Origin: Rapana venosa
Lineage: Eukaryota > Mollusca > Gastropoda > Neogastropoda > Muricidae
Direction of reading: 5' to 3'
Length of the DNA: 64,000 nucleotides
Assembly (NCBI GenBank): GCA_028751875.1
Contig: CM054140.1
Span: 8,167,847-8,231,846, forward strand
The notes under the pieces are model-generated. The model did not search any database, was not told where the DNA came from, and saw only the letters and a program-made list of their open reading frames with translations. Positions 22,971-32,236 of the stretch are shown here, piece after piece; the first letter of the stretch is position 1, and every line of letters begins with the position of its first letter. A program made the translations under genes and the position numbers.

Positions 22971-23480
22971 AGGAGTCCATTTTACTCTTATTGGTTGTCA
23001 TGATATTAACATACTAGTTAATTGTCATTGATAAAGTTGTTTTTTGTTCCTAGGTAGATGGCTTGGTGGAAAAAAACAAAAAAAGGTGGATGCATTGCTT
23101 TTTCAGTGTACCATCTGGCAGTAAAACCTTGACAATGATTGATTTGCTTATTTCTAGGTAAGGGATCCCCAAGTCTGGCCACGTAAGCAGAATTGAACCC
23201 CCCTCCCTTGTGCGCATGAACGTTATTAAAACCGAAATTGCCTTCCCACCTGAAAACGATATGTCCAGCGTTGCAGGTGTTATATCAGATGCATTTACTA
23301 GACAAAAACGAAATTATACTGGGTGTGGGTGTGTGTGCGGGTAGGGAGGTGCTGTTTCTTTGGGAGAGAGAGAGAGAGAGGGGGTGAACTGTTTATGAAG
23401 CTGTGTTCATTATGAGAGGTGTTGGATGATGTGGTGCGCCCACATTTTTTGTTTTATTTTTTGGTTGTTGTTTTTTTTTT

Positions 23481-23775
23481 AGGTCAAGGATGATCTGATG
23501 AGCTGTTGTGTTTTTCCCGTCTTCTTTTGTTGTTTTGTTGAAATGATTGATTTTTGTTTGTTGAGGAGGTGTTTTTAGATCAAGGATGACCTGATGTGCA
23601 TTGTTCTTTCGGTCTTCTTTTTGTTGTTGAAATGATGGATTTTTTTTTGAGGGGGTGTTTATAGATCAAGGATGACCTGATGTGCATTGTTGTTCTTTCT
23701 GTCTTCTTTTTGTTGTTGAAATGATGGATTTTTTTTTTTTGGGGGGGGGGGGTGTTAGATCAAGGATGACCTTGT
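23481..23775 (+). repeat. Tandem repeat, unit about 90 bp, four copies
   Basis: Each unit has AGATCAAGGATGACCTGATG, TCTTTTTGTTGTTGAAATGA and a T-run/G-run spacer. The last copy is partial. Confidence 0.85.
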
Positions 23776-24569
23776 AAAAAAATTTTTCCTTTTTTGTGGA
23801 AAAGGTAATAAATTGTCTACTTTTGGGGGCCATGGAAAAATATACTGATGTGTTTTAAAGTATCATTTTGCTAACAAATGAAAAATAAATAGATTTATTT
23901 TTTCTTTTAAGTTTCGTTTTGCTTGAAGCTTCAAGGTTTTATGTTTGTTGTTTTGTTTTTTCAATTTGTTTTCTTTTGTTTCCCAGACATTGAGTAGATT
24001 TGTGTTTGGATTTGTAGATAAATGTGTTAGGGAGTATCAGTGTATTGTTTGCTTTTTGTTTGTTACTGAAAATTGTTGTGCCCTTTCTTCCTCTAGAGTT
24101 ACAGTACGTCTTGCACCCCCCCCCCCCCCCCCCCCTCTCTCCAACAAAAGACACACACACAGACACACACACACATGTACGCGTACACACACACATACAC
24201 GCACACTTTTAAATATGTGATACTATGGTTAGAATATCTGTTTTCAACTTTTTTTTTATGAACTTATTAATTTCATGTCAACAGTTTTTTGTTTTCCTGG
24301 TATTGCCTCATAAATATATATATATATATTTGTTTGGCTGAAACTGAACTAAATAAAGATCTGCTTTCAATCAGTTTGTGTCAGATATATTTTGGAATGA
24401 AAAAAAGTTGTGAACACTTTTGTTATACTATGCCGTTAGTTAAGTGGTTACGAATGTCAAATGATGAGAATGATGTAAGCTGGAGGAAGCTACTTTTTCA
24501 GCTATTTGTGTTGACAGAAAAGGGGCGGTGGGGGGTAGAAAAGCATAGTGGTTTGATTGTTGTGCTGTC

Positions 24570-24640
24570 TGAAGTCAGAATGTGGCTACCTTTATGGTGG
24601 GCAAAAACAGTCGCAAATGCAAAAATCTCACCATAGGTGA
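24570..24640 (+). repeat. SINE-F 3' end fragment
   Basis: GAAGTCAGAATGTGGCTACC followed by the TCTCACCATAGGTGA end; it abuts the next minisatellite. Confidence 0.65.
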
Positions 24641-25062
24641 CAGTATGTGTGTCAGCTCATGACAGTTTTGTGTGTCAGCTCATGACAGTTTTGTGTGTCA
24701 GCTCATGACAATTTTGTATGTCAGCTCATGACAGTAAGTGTGTTGGCTCATGATAGTGTGTGTCGGCTCATGACAGTATGTGTGTCAGCTCATGACAGTA
24801 TTGTGTGTCAGCTCATGACAGTTTTGTGTGTCAGCTCATGACAATTTTGTATGTCAGCTCATGACAGTAAGTGTGTTGGCTCATGATAGTGTGTGTCGGC
24901 TCATGACAGTTTTGTGTGTCAGCTCATGACAGTAAATATGTCAGCTCATGACAGTAAATATGTCAGCTCATGACAGTAAATATGTCAGCTCATGACAGTA
25001 AATATGTCAGCTCATGATGGTGTATGTCATGTGTTAGATCATGACCAGCTCATGACGGTATA
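24641..25062 (+). repeat. Minisatellite of GTCAGCTCATGACAG units
   Basis: Roughly twenty units of about 21-23 bp. A block of several variant units (GTGTTGGCTCATGATAG, GTGTCGGCTCATGACAG) occurs twice in the same order, a higher-order duplication. There are no spacers of constant length with unique content, so it is not CRISPR-like. Confidence 0.9.
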
Positions 25063-25520
25063 ATCATGGGAGAAGTATTTGATCATGAAGTGTGTTGGGG
25101 ATTCTTTCTTTTTTCCCCTTTGTTGTCATTGTTGTCTTTACTCATTACACATTGCGCACCAACCTGCGTAAATACTTATTTTTGCTTGACCTGCTTTTCA
25201 GGTTAAAGCAGCAGCAACATCTGTGAGGACTCAATTAGGTTTGAGTCTGAGTGGGAGTGTGGATTGAATTAGGGGGGGGTGGGGGGGGGGGGGGTCATGT
25301 GTGCTTACATGCATACATATGCATGGTTTGTGTATGGAAGAGGCTTCATACAGACTGGAATGGGTGTGTGTGTATGCATGCATGTTTTTATTTGTATGTG
25401 TCTACATGGTACTTCATAATATTCTAAATGTTTTACAACAATAAGTTTACAACCTACATCCTTCCGATCCCCACTGCGGTCTGTTCTAAATTCCACTCCC
25501 CTCCTGTGCGTTGGTTTCAG

Positions 25521-25745
25521 ATGGCCTCAGCCAACGACGCCAAATGGCAGAAAGACGCCGCTGACCAGAACTTTGACTACATGTTCAAGCTGTTGATCAT
25601 CGGCAACAGCAGTGTGGGCAAGACCTCCTTCCTCTTCAGGTACGCCGACGATTCCTTCACGTCGGCCTTCGTCAGCACTGTGGGCATCGACTTCAAGGTC
25701 AAAACAGTCTTCCGCCAGGACAAGCGAGTCAAGCTGCAGATTTGG
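25521..25745 (+). CDS. Rab3: Rab3 GTPase, exon with the N-terminus (residues 1-75)
   Basis: Rab3 is the synaptic-vesicle Rab GTPase that acts with RIM and rabphilin in regulated exocytosis. This exon starts right after a pyrimidine-rich tract and CAG acceptor, at ATG 25521. It encodes [16 protein letters not shown] and [10 protein letters not shown]. The P-loop GNSSVGKT is at residues 28-35. Switch I is [19 protein letters not shown], with the G2 threonine at 53. It ends at KLQIW before donor GTCAGT (25746), phase 0. The sequence is Rab3-type rather than Rab8/10/27 ([25 protein letters not shown]). Whether MDSK from 3344-3355 is added upstream is open. Confidence 0.96.
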
Positions 25746-26149
25746 GTCAGTGAGGACTGTTGTCAGGTTTGGGGGTGGGTGGGATGGGGGAGTGGATCAG
25801 GGGGGGGGGGGGGGGGGGGATCGGGGGAGGGGTGGGGGGGGGGGGAGTGGTAGGGAGACATGGTTTTTTGTTGGGTTATTTTCCTTACTTTGTTTTGTGA
25901 CCGCAGAACTAGTTTTTGTTTTGGAAGAAAAATAACCCCATCCCCTCAGAACAAGCAAACAAACTGTGAAAGAATACAAACAAACCCAAACAACAACAGT
26001 GAAATAAACAATGCTTTGTCAAATACTCCATGGAGGGGAAGTAGAAGGCACATTAACAGTCCCATGTGTCACTTAGAACAAGGACAAGCACTGTTTCCTA
26101 GACATGAGAAAGAAGGTGGTGCTCATTTTTAATATGTCATAGAGAGCAA

Positions 26150-26400
26150 CAGGATAGCTCAGTGGTCAGAGCACTCGCTTTCCCCCAGCCAATGTTCAGC
26201 ATTATTGAGCGTGGTTACCAATTGGATGGGTGACTGCTTGCATGCCTTGGCTTCAGTAAAGTCCCCCGATTCACCCAGGGAAGGTAAAGCAGCAAGGGAG
26301 AGATGGGCACCGCCCTCAATATGCTGGCCCCAAGAGAAGCTGAGGTCGCTGATGCCTCGCTCCCCTATGACCACATAGGTTATGGGACACCTTTACCGTT
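26150..26400 (+). repeat. SINE-D (tRNA/5S chimera)
   Basis: ATAGCTCAGTGGTCAGAGCA head, then GGTTACCAATTGGATGGG and TGACTGC from 5S, and the TGGGACACCTTTACC end. Confidence 0.8.
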
Positions 26401-26499
26401 ATCTTTTAGTGAGCAAATATGTCTTAAATTTTTTTTTGTTGATTGGGGAGAGAGAGATTTTTCATGCTGTTAGCAGGGTTGTTACCTGGAACTTGGGGT

Positions 26500-26660
26500 G
26501 GAGATACTGTGTAAATAACAAAGATAGTGTGTAAATAATAAAGATACTGTGTGAATAACAAAGATACTGTGTGAATAATGAAGATACTGTGTGAATAACA
26601 AAGATAGCACAAAGATTCTGTGTAAATAACAAAGATACTGTGTGAAGACACTGTGTGAGT
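26500..26660 (+). repeat. 20-bp minisatellite
   Basis: About eight units of AAAGATACTGTGTGAATAAC with variants. Confidence 0.9.
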
Positions 26661-26769
26661 GCACAGTACAGTTAGGAGCTGGATGCTGCAGACAGACGGA
26701 CTTTGTGATCACAGTGTTTCTAGTAACTAGTATCAACCCAACTGTCTCTTGTTGTCGCTGTCGTCAGTA

Positions 26770-27385
26770 GGAGCTCCATTGTGTGCCGGTGGGAATGAAC
26801 AAATGACCAAACTTACAAAACCGCATACACACAGGGACCGGATGTAAGAAAAGCTTATGAGTGCTTAATCCATTGTCCTCAAAATATAAGAATGGATAAA
26901 ACTAAAATAAAAAGAATAAACACAAAGAACATGGACAAAACTTTGAACAAGAAAACGGCATTCCAAATTGAAGGTGGCGGCCTGAAAATGTCAGTGCAGT
27001 GCCTGAACGACTCCTTTTAGGAGTTTAGGGAGAAGTCCAGTGAACTGTTTATGGATAGTGTATAATAATAATAATAATAATAATAATGTATGGAATTTAT
27101 ATAGCGCTGAATCTTGTAAAGCAACAAGTCAAAGCGCTCATAGCATAGTGCATATTGTGTTGACTTCATGATGAAAAGGGCTCTTGTGTGCTGGAAATAA
27201 AAATGCTTGATTGTGATTCAGTTGATTTCATTTGTGGCTTTCTCAACACTTTAGTTCAGCCAAAATCGATATATGATTCATGGATACACACACACAATTT
27301 ACAAAACTGCTTATACACGGGGACTGGATGTAAAAAAGCACATGAATGTGTATTCCATTATCCTCGAAATATTAGAATAAGGTAA
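26770..27385 (+). repeat. SINE-A and SINE-B fragments
   Basis: SINE-A 3' part at 26770-26900. A SINE-G-like fragment at about 26960-27050. An inverted SINE-B tail with a TAA run at 27063-27145. A second SINE-A 3' part at 27290-27385 ending TTATCCTCGAAATATTAG. Confidence 0.75.
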
Positions 27386-27570
27386 ATAATATAAAAATAA
27401 ACAACGCACACATAATTGAAAAAAAAATTCCTACCTGGCGCTGCATCCATCCCATCCTTAAGACCCTACTCACTCACATACAGTACTTTGAGGTGTACAG
27501 AAGAAAGCAAAATTGAACACACAGTATACCTCTCCCTCCCCCACCCCCACACCCCTCCCACCAACACATC

Positions 27571-27571
<1 letters not shown>

Positions 27572-27638
<67 letters not shown>

Positions 27639-27657
27639 CCTCCTGTCTCTCTCTGCC

Positions 27658-27730
<73 letters not shown>

Positions 27731-27736
27731 ATCTCC
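27572..27736 (+). repeat. (CT)n tract with CTGT interruptions
   Basis: About 165 bases of CT-rich simple repeat. Confidence 0.95.
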
Positions 27737-28135
27737 AGAACACAGACAAAACTTCTAACTAACAGGAAGGGAAAACTAGCTTTCCAGAATGGAAGGTGGC
27801 TTGCCTTCAAGTAATGCGGTGGCTTGATTGCGGCAGACCATTAAGAATTCATGATGGCTTTCATTTCCTGCGGGAGAGCCATTCAGGACAGACATCACCG
27901 GTCAATGGAACAATTTTCAAGGCCCTGTGCAGGCTGATTACATCTCTATGCAGGGCTAGAACCAAATAGAAACCCCATTAACCAAATGTGGGAAAGGGGG
28001 GGGGCGGGAGCAAGACTGGTTTTGGAAGAGGAGTTAATGTGTTTGGAGGGTGGTGGTGTTAGTGTGGTTAGGAGGTGGGATAGAGGAAAGATGTATTCGA
28101 TGGTGAGGTTTCTGGCTTGCACTTTATTAACTTTG

Positions 28136-28515
28136 AGGGGACGGGATAGCCTAGTGGTTCAAGTGTTGTGGCTTGTGTTCGCGATCTGCCGACCCGGGTT
28201 CGAATTCTATTCAAGGGGATTTTCCCTCTGGAGTTAACATCCGTGCCAACCGCTTCCCCTAAAAGTCTTGTTTGTTTTATTATTTTTTCCTCTAAAAGTC
28301 CTTTGGATGAGACTATAAAATGAAGTCCCATATGCCAACGTGCGTAAAACATCTTATGTACATGTCAAAACCTGCTCCACTTTCCAGAAGAGTAGGCCAT
28401 TGTGTGCCAGTGGGAACAGATGACAAAATTTACAAAATTGCGTACACATGGGGAATGGATTTGGTTTAAAAAAAGCACATGAGTGCTTGTTCCATTATTC
28501 TCAAAATAAAAGAAA
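28136..28515 (+). repeat. SINE-A, full-length
   Basis: A box GGATAGCCTAGTGGTTCAAG, B box GGGTTCGAATTC, core TTTGGATGAGACTATAAAAT and tail CACATGAGTGCTTGTTCC. A short T-rich insertion lies near 28266-28295. Confidence 0.85.
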
Positions 28516-28905
28516 GAATGAATAAATAAAGGAATAAATAATGTTGTAAAAAAGTGACTGTGTAGGAAAGGACTGAGCTGATGGGTGGCTGTTGAAACAG
28601 CTTCTCCCTTTCGGATTTTTTGTTGTTTGTTGCTAAGTTCCTCCATGTTTTTTTTTCTTGTTTTTTTTCCTTTTTTTTTTTTTACTGTGTTGTGTCGTAT
28701 CGTATACCATTTTTCTGTCATGGTAGACTTCTCTTTGTGACATTCAGACTACTCTCCCCAGAGAGTGTGTTGCTGCAAGTGCAGTGCCGTTTGTTGTTTG
28801 TTGTTGTTGTTTCTCAAAGAAAAAAGTTAAGGAGAAGTGGAGACAAGCACACAGATTGCATGCTGGGCATGGTGAAGCAGTATATGTTGGTGACGGTGTG
28901 TGCAG

Positions 28906-29024
28906 GACACGGCAGGTCAGGAGCGGTACCGAACCATCACCACGGCCTATTACCGCGGGGCCATGGGCTTCATCCTGATGTACGATGTCACCAACGAGGA
29001 GTCTTTCAACGCCGTTCAGGACTG
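28906..29024 (+). CDS. Rab3: Rab3 exon, switch II region (residues 76-115)
   Basis: Encodes the G3/switch II motif [20 protein letters not shown], then [20 protein letters not shown]. The catalytic glutamine is Gln80 (DTAGQ, 76-80). YYRGAMGF is the Rab3 form of the RabF4 region. The acceptor is GTGTGCAG|GAC. The donor TG|GTCAGT splits the Trp115 codon (phase 2), so the next exon must begin with G to restore TGG; both alternative downstream exons do. Identity to animal Rab3 is essentially complete over these 40 residues. Confidence 0.97.
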
Positions 29025-29721
29025 GTCAGTATTTCTTGGATACCCTCCTCCCCCACTCCCTCCCCTCCCCTTGCCTTTCACTTCCAGCATGATCTGGAAT
29101 ACAGGTGTTTTTTGGTTTTTTTAAATCCCGTCTGTCTGGTGTCAAAGAACAGGCTCGGCCAGCTGTAGTTGGTGCCATGGATGACATAGACATGCCTAGC
29201 ATGCACCTTGCAACCTGGTGCAAAAAATTTGGCTTGCTCTGGCTTGATTTTTGTCCGAGACACTTGGCATTAAGTGTTAAATGCTGTGCCCCAGCCATTC
29301 TTTCGCAAGGGTCAGGAAAAAAGGAGGGAAGGGAGAAGAATGTTCTGTGTGTGTTTGTACGTGGGATCTTGGTTTATAGTCTCATCCAAAGGACCCTCTG
29401 AGGAGTGGCGTTGATACTGATACAGAGGGGAAAAATCCCCTTGAACGGGTGTCTCGGTGGTGGGTTGAACACACGCCGTCAGGTTGCAAGCTCAGTGTTC
29501 TAACCACTAGGCTGTCTGTCCCATCCCTCCAGTCCTGTCAAAGTTTTCATTCTCTTTCTCAATCACCCGTTTTGAACAGACTTTGGTCTTTTGAAACCCA
29601 TGTTTGTAAAAGACAGAATCACTTCTGGTCTTTTTGAATGGGATTTTGATTGAATCTAGATCCCGTGCATGCACATGTGCATAGATGATCTTGCATACAC
29701 AATAGTGTTCCATTTCCAACC

Positions 29722-30115
29722 AGCCACCTTGGCGTAATGGTTAGCACCTTGGGTTACAGAATGGAAGGTCTCGGGTTCGAATCCCATAAGAGTCATAGGG
29801 ATTTTTTTTTCTGACTCTGGCTGGCTCCTGCTCAGAATGAGTGTGCTGTGGGCTCATTGGGAAGACTGGGACCACACAGTCGAGCTTCATCCACTTTATG
29901 GATGTGATTTTGAGAGTGTTGCTTAAACTACCTAACCAACACTGCAGGTGTCTGTATCTCTAGGCAACAGGCCTGGTTGACACTGGGATATATTATGATA
30001 GAAACCATAGTGTTTTAAGTGATCTCAAAGCACATGCACTTCCATACCAGCATTACTACATCATAGTCATCATGATCAATCATTATGCAATAATTTTTTT
30101 TTAATGGAATTTAAA
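29722..30115 (+). repeat. SINE-E, 5' part
   Basis: tRNA head with A box TGGCGTAATGGTTAGCACC and a perfect B box GGTTCGAATCCC. GAAGACTGGGACCACACAGT and GGATATATTATGATAG follow. It aligns with the inverted 850-bp copy at 55663-56511 for about 390 bases, then departs. Confidence 0.75.
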
Positions 30116-30954
30116 AAATTTCTTTTCATAATTCTAGGATAATAGGCTGTCACATGCTGGTGGCAAAGAATGACAAAACTGAAGTGAATGTTTAGACACT
30201 ATTTTCTTAGGTGAAATGGGGCCACCGTAATGGTCGGAAAATGGCCACATCCACAAACATTCCACCGAGGATAGATCCCGCAGTTCGAGCTGAAGAGCCA
30301 ATGACAATGTCTTATTAACATGCTTAGCTCTTGTAACATTTACCCATTACATAATCACAAAACCAAGGAAAAACTGGTACTTGAAAATGAAGTAAGTGTT
30401 TATGTATACCTCTTTGAAGTGAGATAAGTGCGTGTATGTATATGTCTACCACTATGTGGGTAAGTGTTTATGTCTACTTCTTTGGTGTGTGAGGTAAGCA
30501 GTTGTGTACGATTTATAAATGTAATGATTTCAGGATTGGCTGGGGAAGTTTTAACAGATGATTTGATTTTGGAGAGAGAGAAAGAAAGAGAATGTGTGTT
30601 TGTGTGTGCACTCATGCGCATGTATCCAAGTGTGATGAATGTGTGAGTGCACATCTGTGGGTTTTTTTTCTTTCGGCATCTGTGTGTGTTATGTGGGAGG
30701 GGGGCATGGAAACCTCAGTAAAGTAAACAATTAACTGTGATTTTCTGCTTTCTTGAGAGAGGATGGGAGAATTTTGTAACTGATATTATCAGTTTATAAT
30801 TTCTGTATCTATGAACCAAAAAAAGTCTTTCTCAATACATTTAACAATGTCAAACACTGAGTGAATACGCAACATACATAATATGGATTTATACCCACTC
30901 TGATCTCATGTATGTTTATTATCTGTATGCTCAGCTGAGATATACATATCTAAA

Positions 30955-31140
30955 GGGGGTGGGATAGCCTGGTGGTATGAGGGCTGTATTTGTAATCTGA
31001 CGGTAACAGAGCTTGGGTTTGAACGAAAAACGCTCATAAACTAACTCAGCAGTGCCTGTCTTCTCATCAAGCCCACTGCTGCCTCAAGGTAAGAGCTACA
31101 GTCAGAAGTGAGGAGTCTTACATATGCAACAAGCCTTTGA
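30955..31140 (+). repeat. tRNA-headed SINE, diverged
   Basis: GGGATAGCCTGGTGGTATGA (A box) and GCTTGGGTTTGAACG (B-box region). Resembles the copy at 20505. Confidence 0.55.
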
Positions 31141-31229
31141 TGGCAGGAAGGGGGGGTGGGGGGGGACTTGACCCCAGCTCACCATACCTGTCTCTGCTGC
31201 ATGGTGACTGATAGTGGTTTTAGTTGTAA

Positions 31230-31515
31230 GTGTGGTGAGAGTGACAGGATAGCTCAGTGGTCAGAGCACTCGCTTTCCCCTAGCTAAGGTTAAGCAGCAT
31301 TGAGCGTGGTTACCATGTGGATGGGTGACCGTTTGCATGCCTTGCCTTCAGTACAGTCCCCCAGTTCACCCAGCTGAAAATGGGTACCTGCCTTCTTTAG
31401 AGTCAGGGAAGGTAAAGCAGCGAGGGAGAGGAGATGAGCGTTGCCCTCAATATGCTGGCCCCTAGAGAAAGTGAGGTCTCTGACACCTTGCTCCCCAATG
31501 ACCACATATGTTGTG
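31230..31515 (+). repeat. SINE-D (tRNA/5S chimera)
   Basis: GATAGCTCAGTGGTCAGAGC, GGTTAAGCAGCATTGAGCG, GGTTACCATGTGGATGGG, TGACCG, and the TATGCTGGCCCCTAGAG domain. The 3' end has diverged. Confidence 0.8.
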
Positions 31516-31544
31516 AGAACTTCTATACCACCTCAAAACTTGGT

Positions 31545-32098
31545 GAGAGGCCACAAGAGCCTAGTGGTTGGCACTTCATATCATACTCCTGATGTGACTG
31601 TCGCTGAGGGCACAGGTTTGAATCTAGACTGAGGTGTCTTTTCAAGAGGGACTTACTCCCTGGAGTTAACTACACTGGTACACTGACTACTCCCTCAAAA
31701 GCCCTTCAGGTGAGACAGTAAACTCGAGACCTCATGTGTGAATACACACAGAGCGTCTTGTGCAAATGTTAAAACAGCGTCTGCTTCAAGTTAAAGAAGA
31801 GTAAGATGAGACAAGAAACTTGAGAGCTCATGTGTGAACACACGAAGAGCATCTTGTGCAAATGTTAAAACGGCGTCTGCTTCAAGTTAAAGAATAGTAA
31901 GGCAGGGTGTGGCTGCTAGGAGGGACGACACCAATATACCCAGCATGCACCCTGCTATCTAGTAGAGGGGTGGGCTCCACCAGGTTCAACTCGCCCCGAG
32001 ACGCACGGCCTGAAAAAAAGTTTTCAAGCGAGGCGCTCTCCAACTTCTCCTGACAGAGTTACAGGGAGGACAAGCGGTTCTGGTCATGGTGAGTGGGT
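31545..32098 (+). repeat. Composite SINE-G abutting the variant Rab3 exon
   Basis: SINE-A-like head and spacer (GAGTTAACTACACTGGTAC), core, a roughly 90-bp internal tandem duplication (GTCTTGTGCAAATGTTAAAA appears near 31755 and 31853 in variant form), then the SINE-G 3' domain (ATACCCAGCATGCACCC; GGCTCCACCAGGTTCAAC). Comparison with 39.6 kb suggests it extends to about 32098, some 14 bases before the exon at 32112. Confidence 0.7.
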
Positions 32099-32111
32099 GC
32101 TGTGTTGGCAG

Positions 32112-32236
32112 GTGTACTCAGATCAAGACTCATGCCTGGAGCAATGCCTCCGTGCTGCTTGCGGGCAACAAGTGTGACCTAGAGAGCGCCAGGGTGATTG
32201 ACGAAGCCCGGGGCCAGGACTTGGCCCAAGTCTTAG
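32112..32236 (+). CDS. Rab3: Rab3 alternative exon A (variant residues 116-156)
   Basis: A 125-nt open exon with acceptor TTGGCAG|G and donor TTAG|GTAGGC. It encodes [18 protein letters not shown], then [17 protein letters not shown] and DLAQVL. It aligns without gaps to exon B: 25 of 41 residues identical. It keeps the G4 guanine-specificity motif NKCD and the tryptophan of helix alpha3. The changes cluster in the alpha3-beta5 loop (YSWDNAQ becomes HAWSNAS) and in the segment after NKCD. In Rabs this loop is part of the effector-contacting surface (RabSF3), seen in the Rab3A-rabphilin structure. I infer a functional mutually exclusive exon with altered effector choice. An inactive relic is less likely because frame, phases and both splice sites are intact. 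Confidence 0.85.

Larger units (their letters stand above)
3356..25520 (+). other. Rab3: Putative Rab3 intron 1 (22 kb)
   Basis: No exon of a known protein is visible. The content is microsatellites, homopolymer runs, SINE copies, two LINE 3' fragments and minisatellites, listed separately. The + strand is richer in T and G than in A and C, as expected if transcribed in this direction. CpG-containing islands near 18.2-19.0 kb and 23.16-23.3 kb are not explained by repeats that I recognise. Confidence 0.45.
25746..28905 (+). other. Rab3: Rab3 intron between exons for residues 75 and 76
   Basis: Phase-0 intron with donor GTCAGT and acceptor GTGTGCAG. It holds poly-G runs near 25800-25850, SINE-D, a 20-bp minisatellite, SINE-A copies, a SINE-B tail fragment and a (CT)n tract. 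No exon recognised. Confidence 0.9.
29025..32111 (+). other. Rab3: Rab3 intron before the alternative exons
   Basis: Phase-2 intron. Besides the elements listed separately it has a SINE-G-like fragment at about 29155-29265 and a SINE-A fragment (-) at about 29335-29525. No other exon seen. Confidence 0.85.

Noticed and set aside
24641..25062. CRISPR-like regular repeats
   Set aside because: Contiguous minisatellite without unique spacers, in animal intronic DNA.
29722..29800. Possible tRNA gene with intact A and B boxes
   Set aside because: No acceptor-stem pairing; the same head is repeated in SINE-E copies.
32112..32236. Exon A as a dead relic of exon duplication
   Set aside because: Open frame, both splice sites, exact length, phases and the NKCD motif are all intact; decay would be expected to break at least one. 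Expression data are still decisive.
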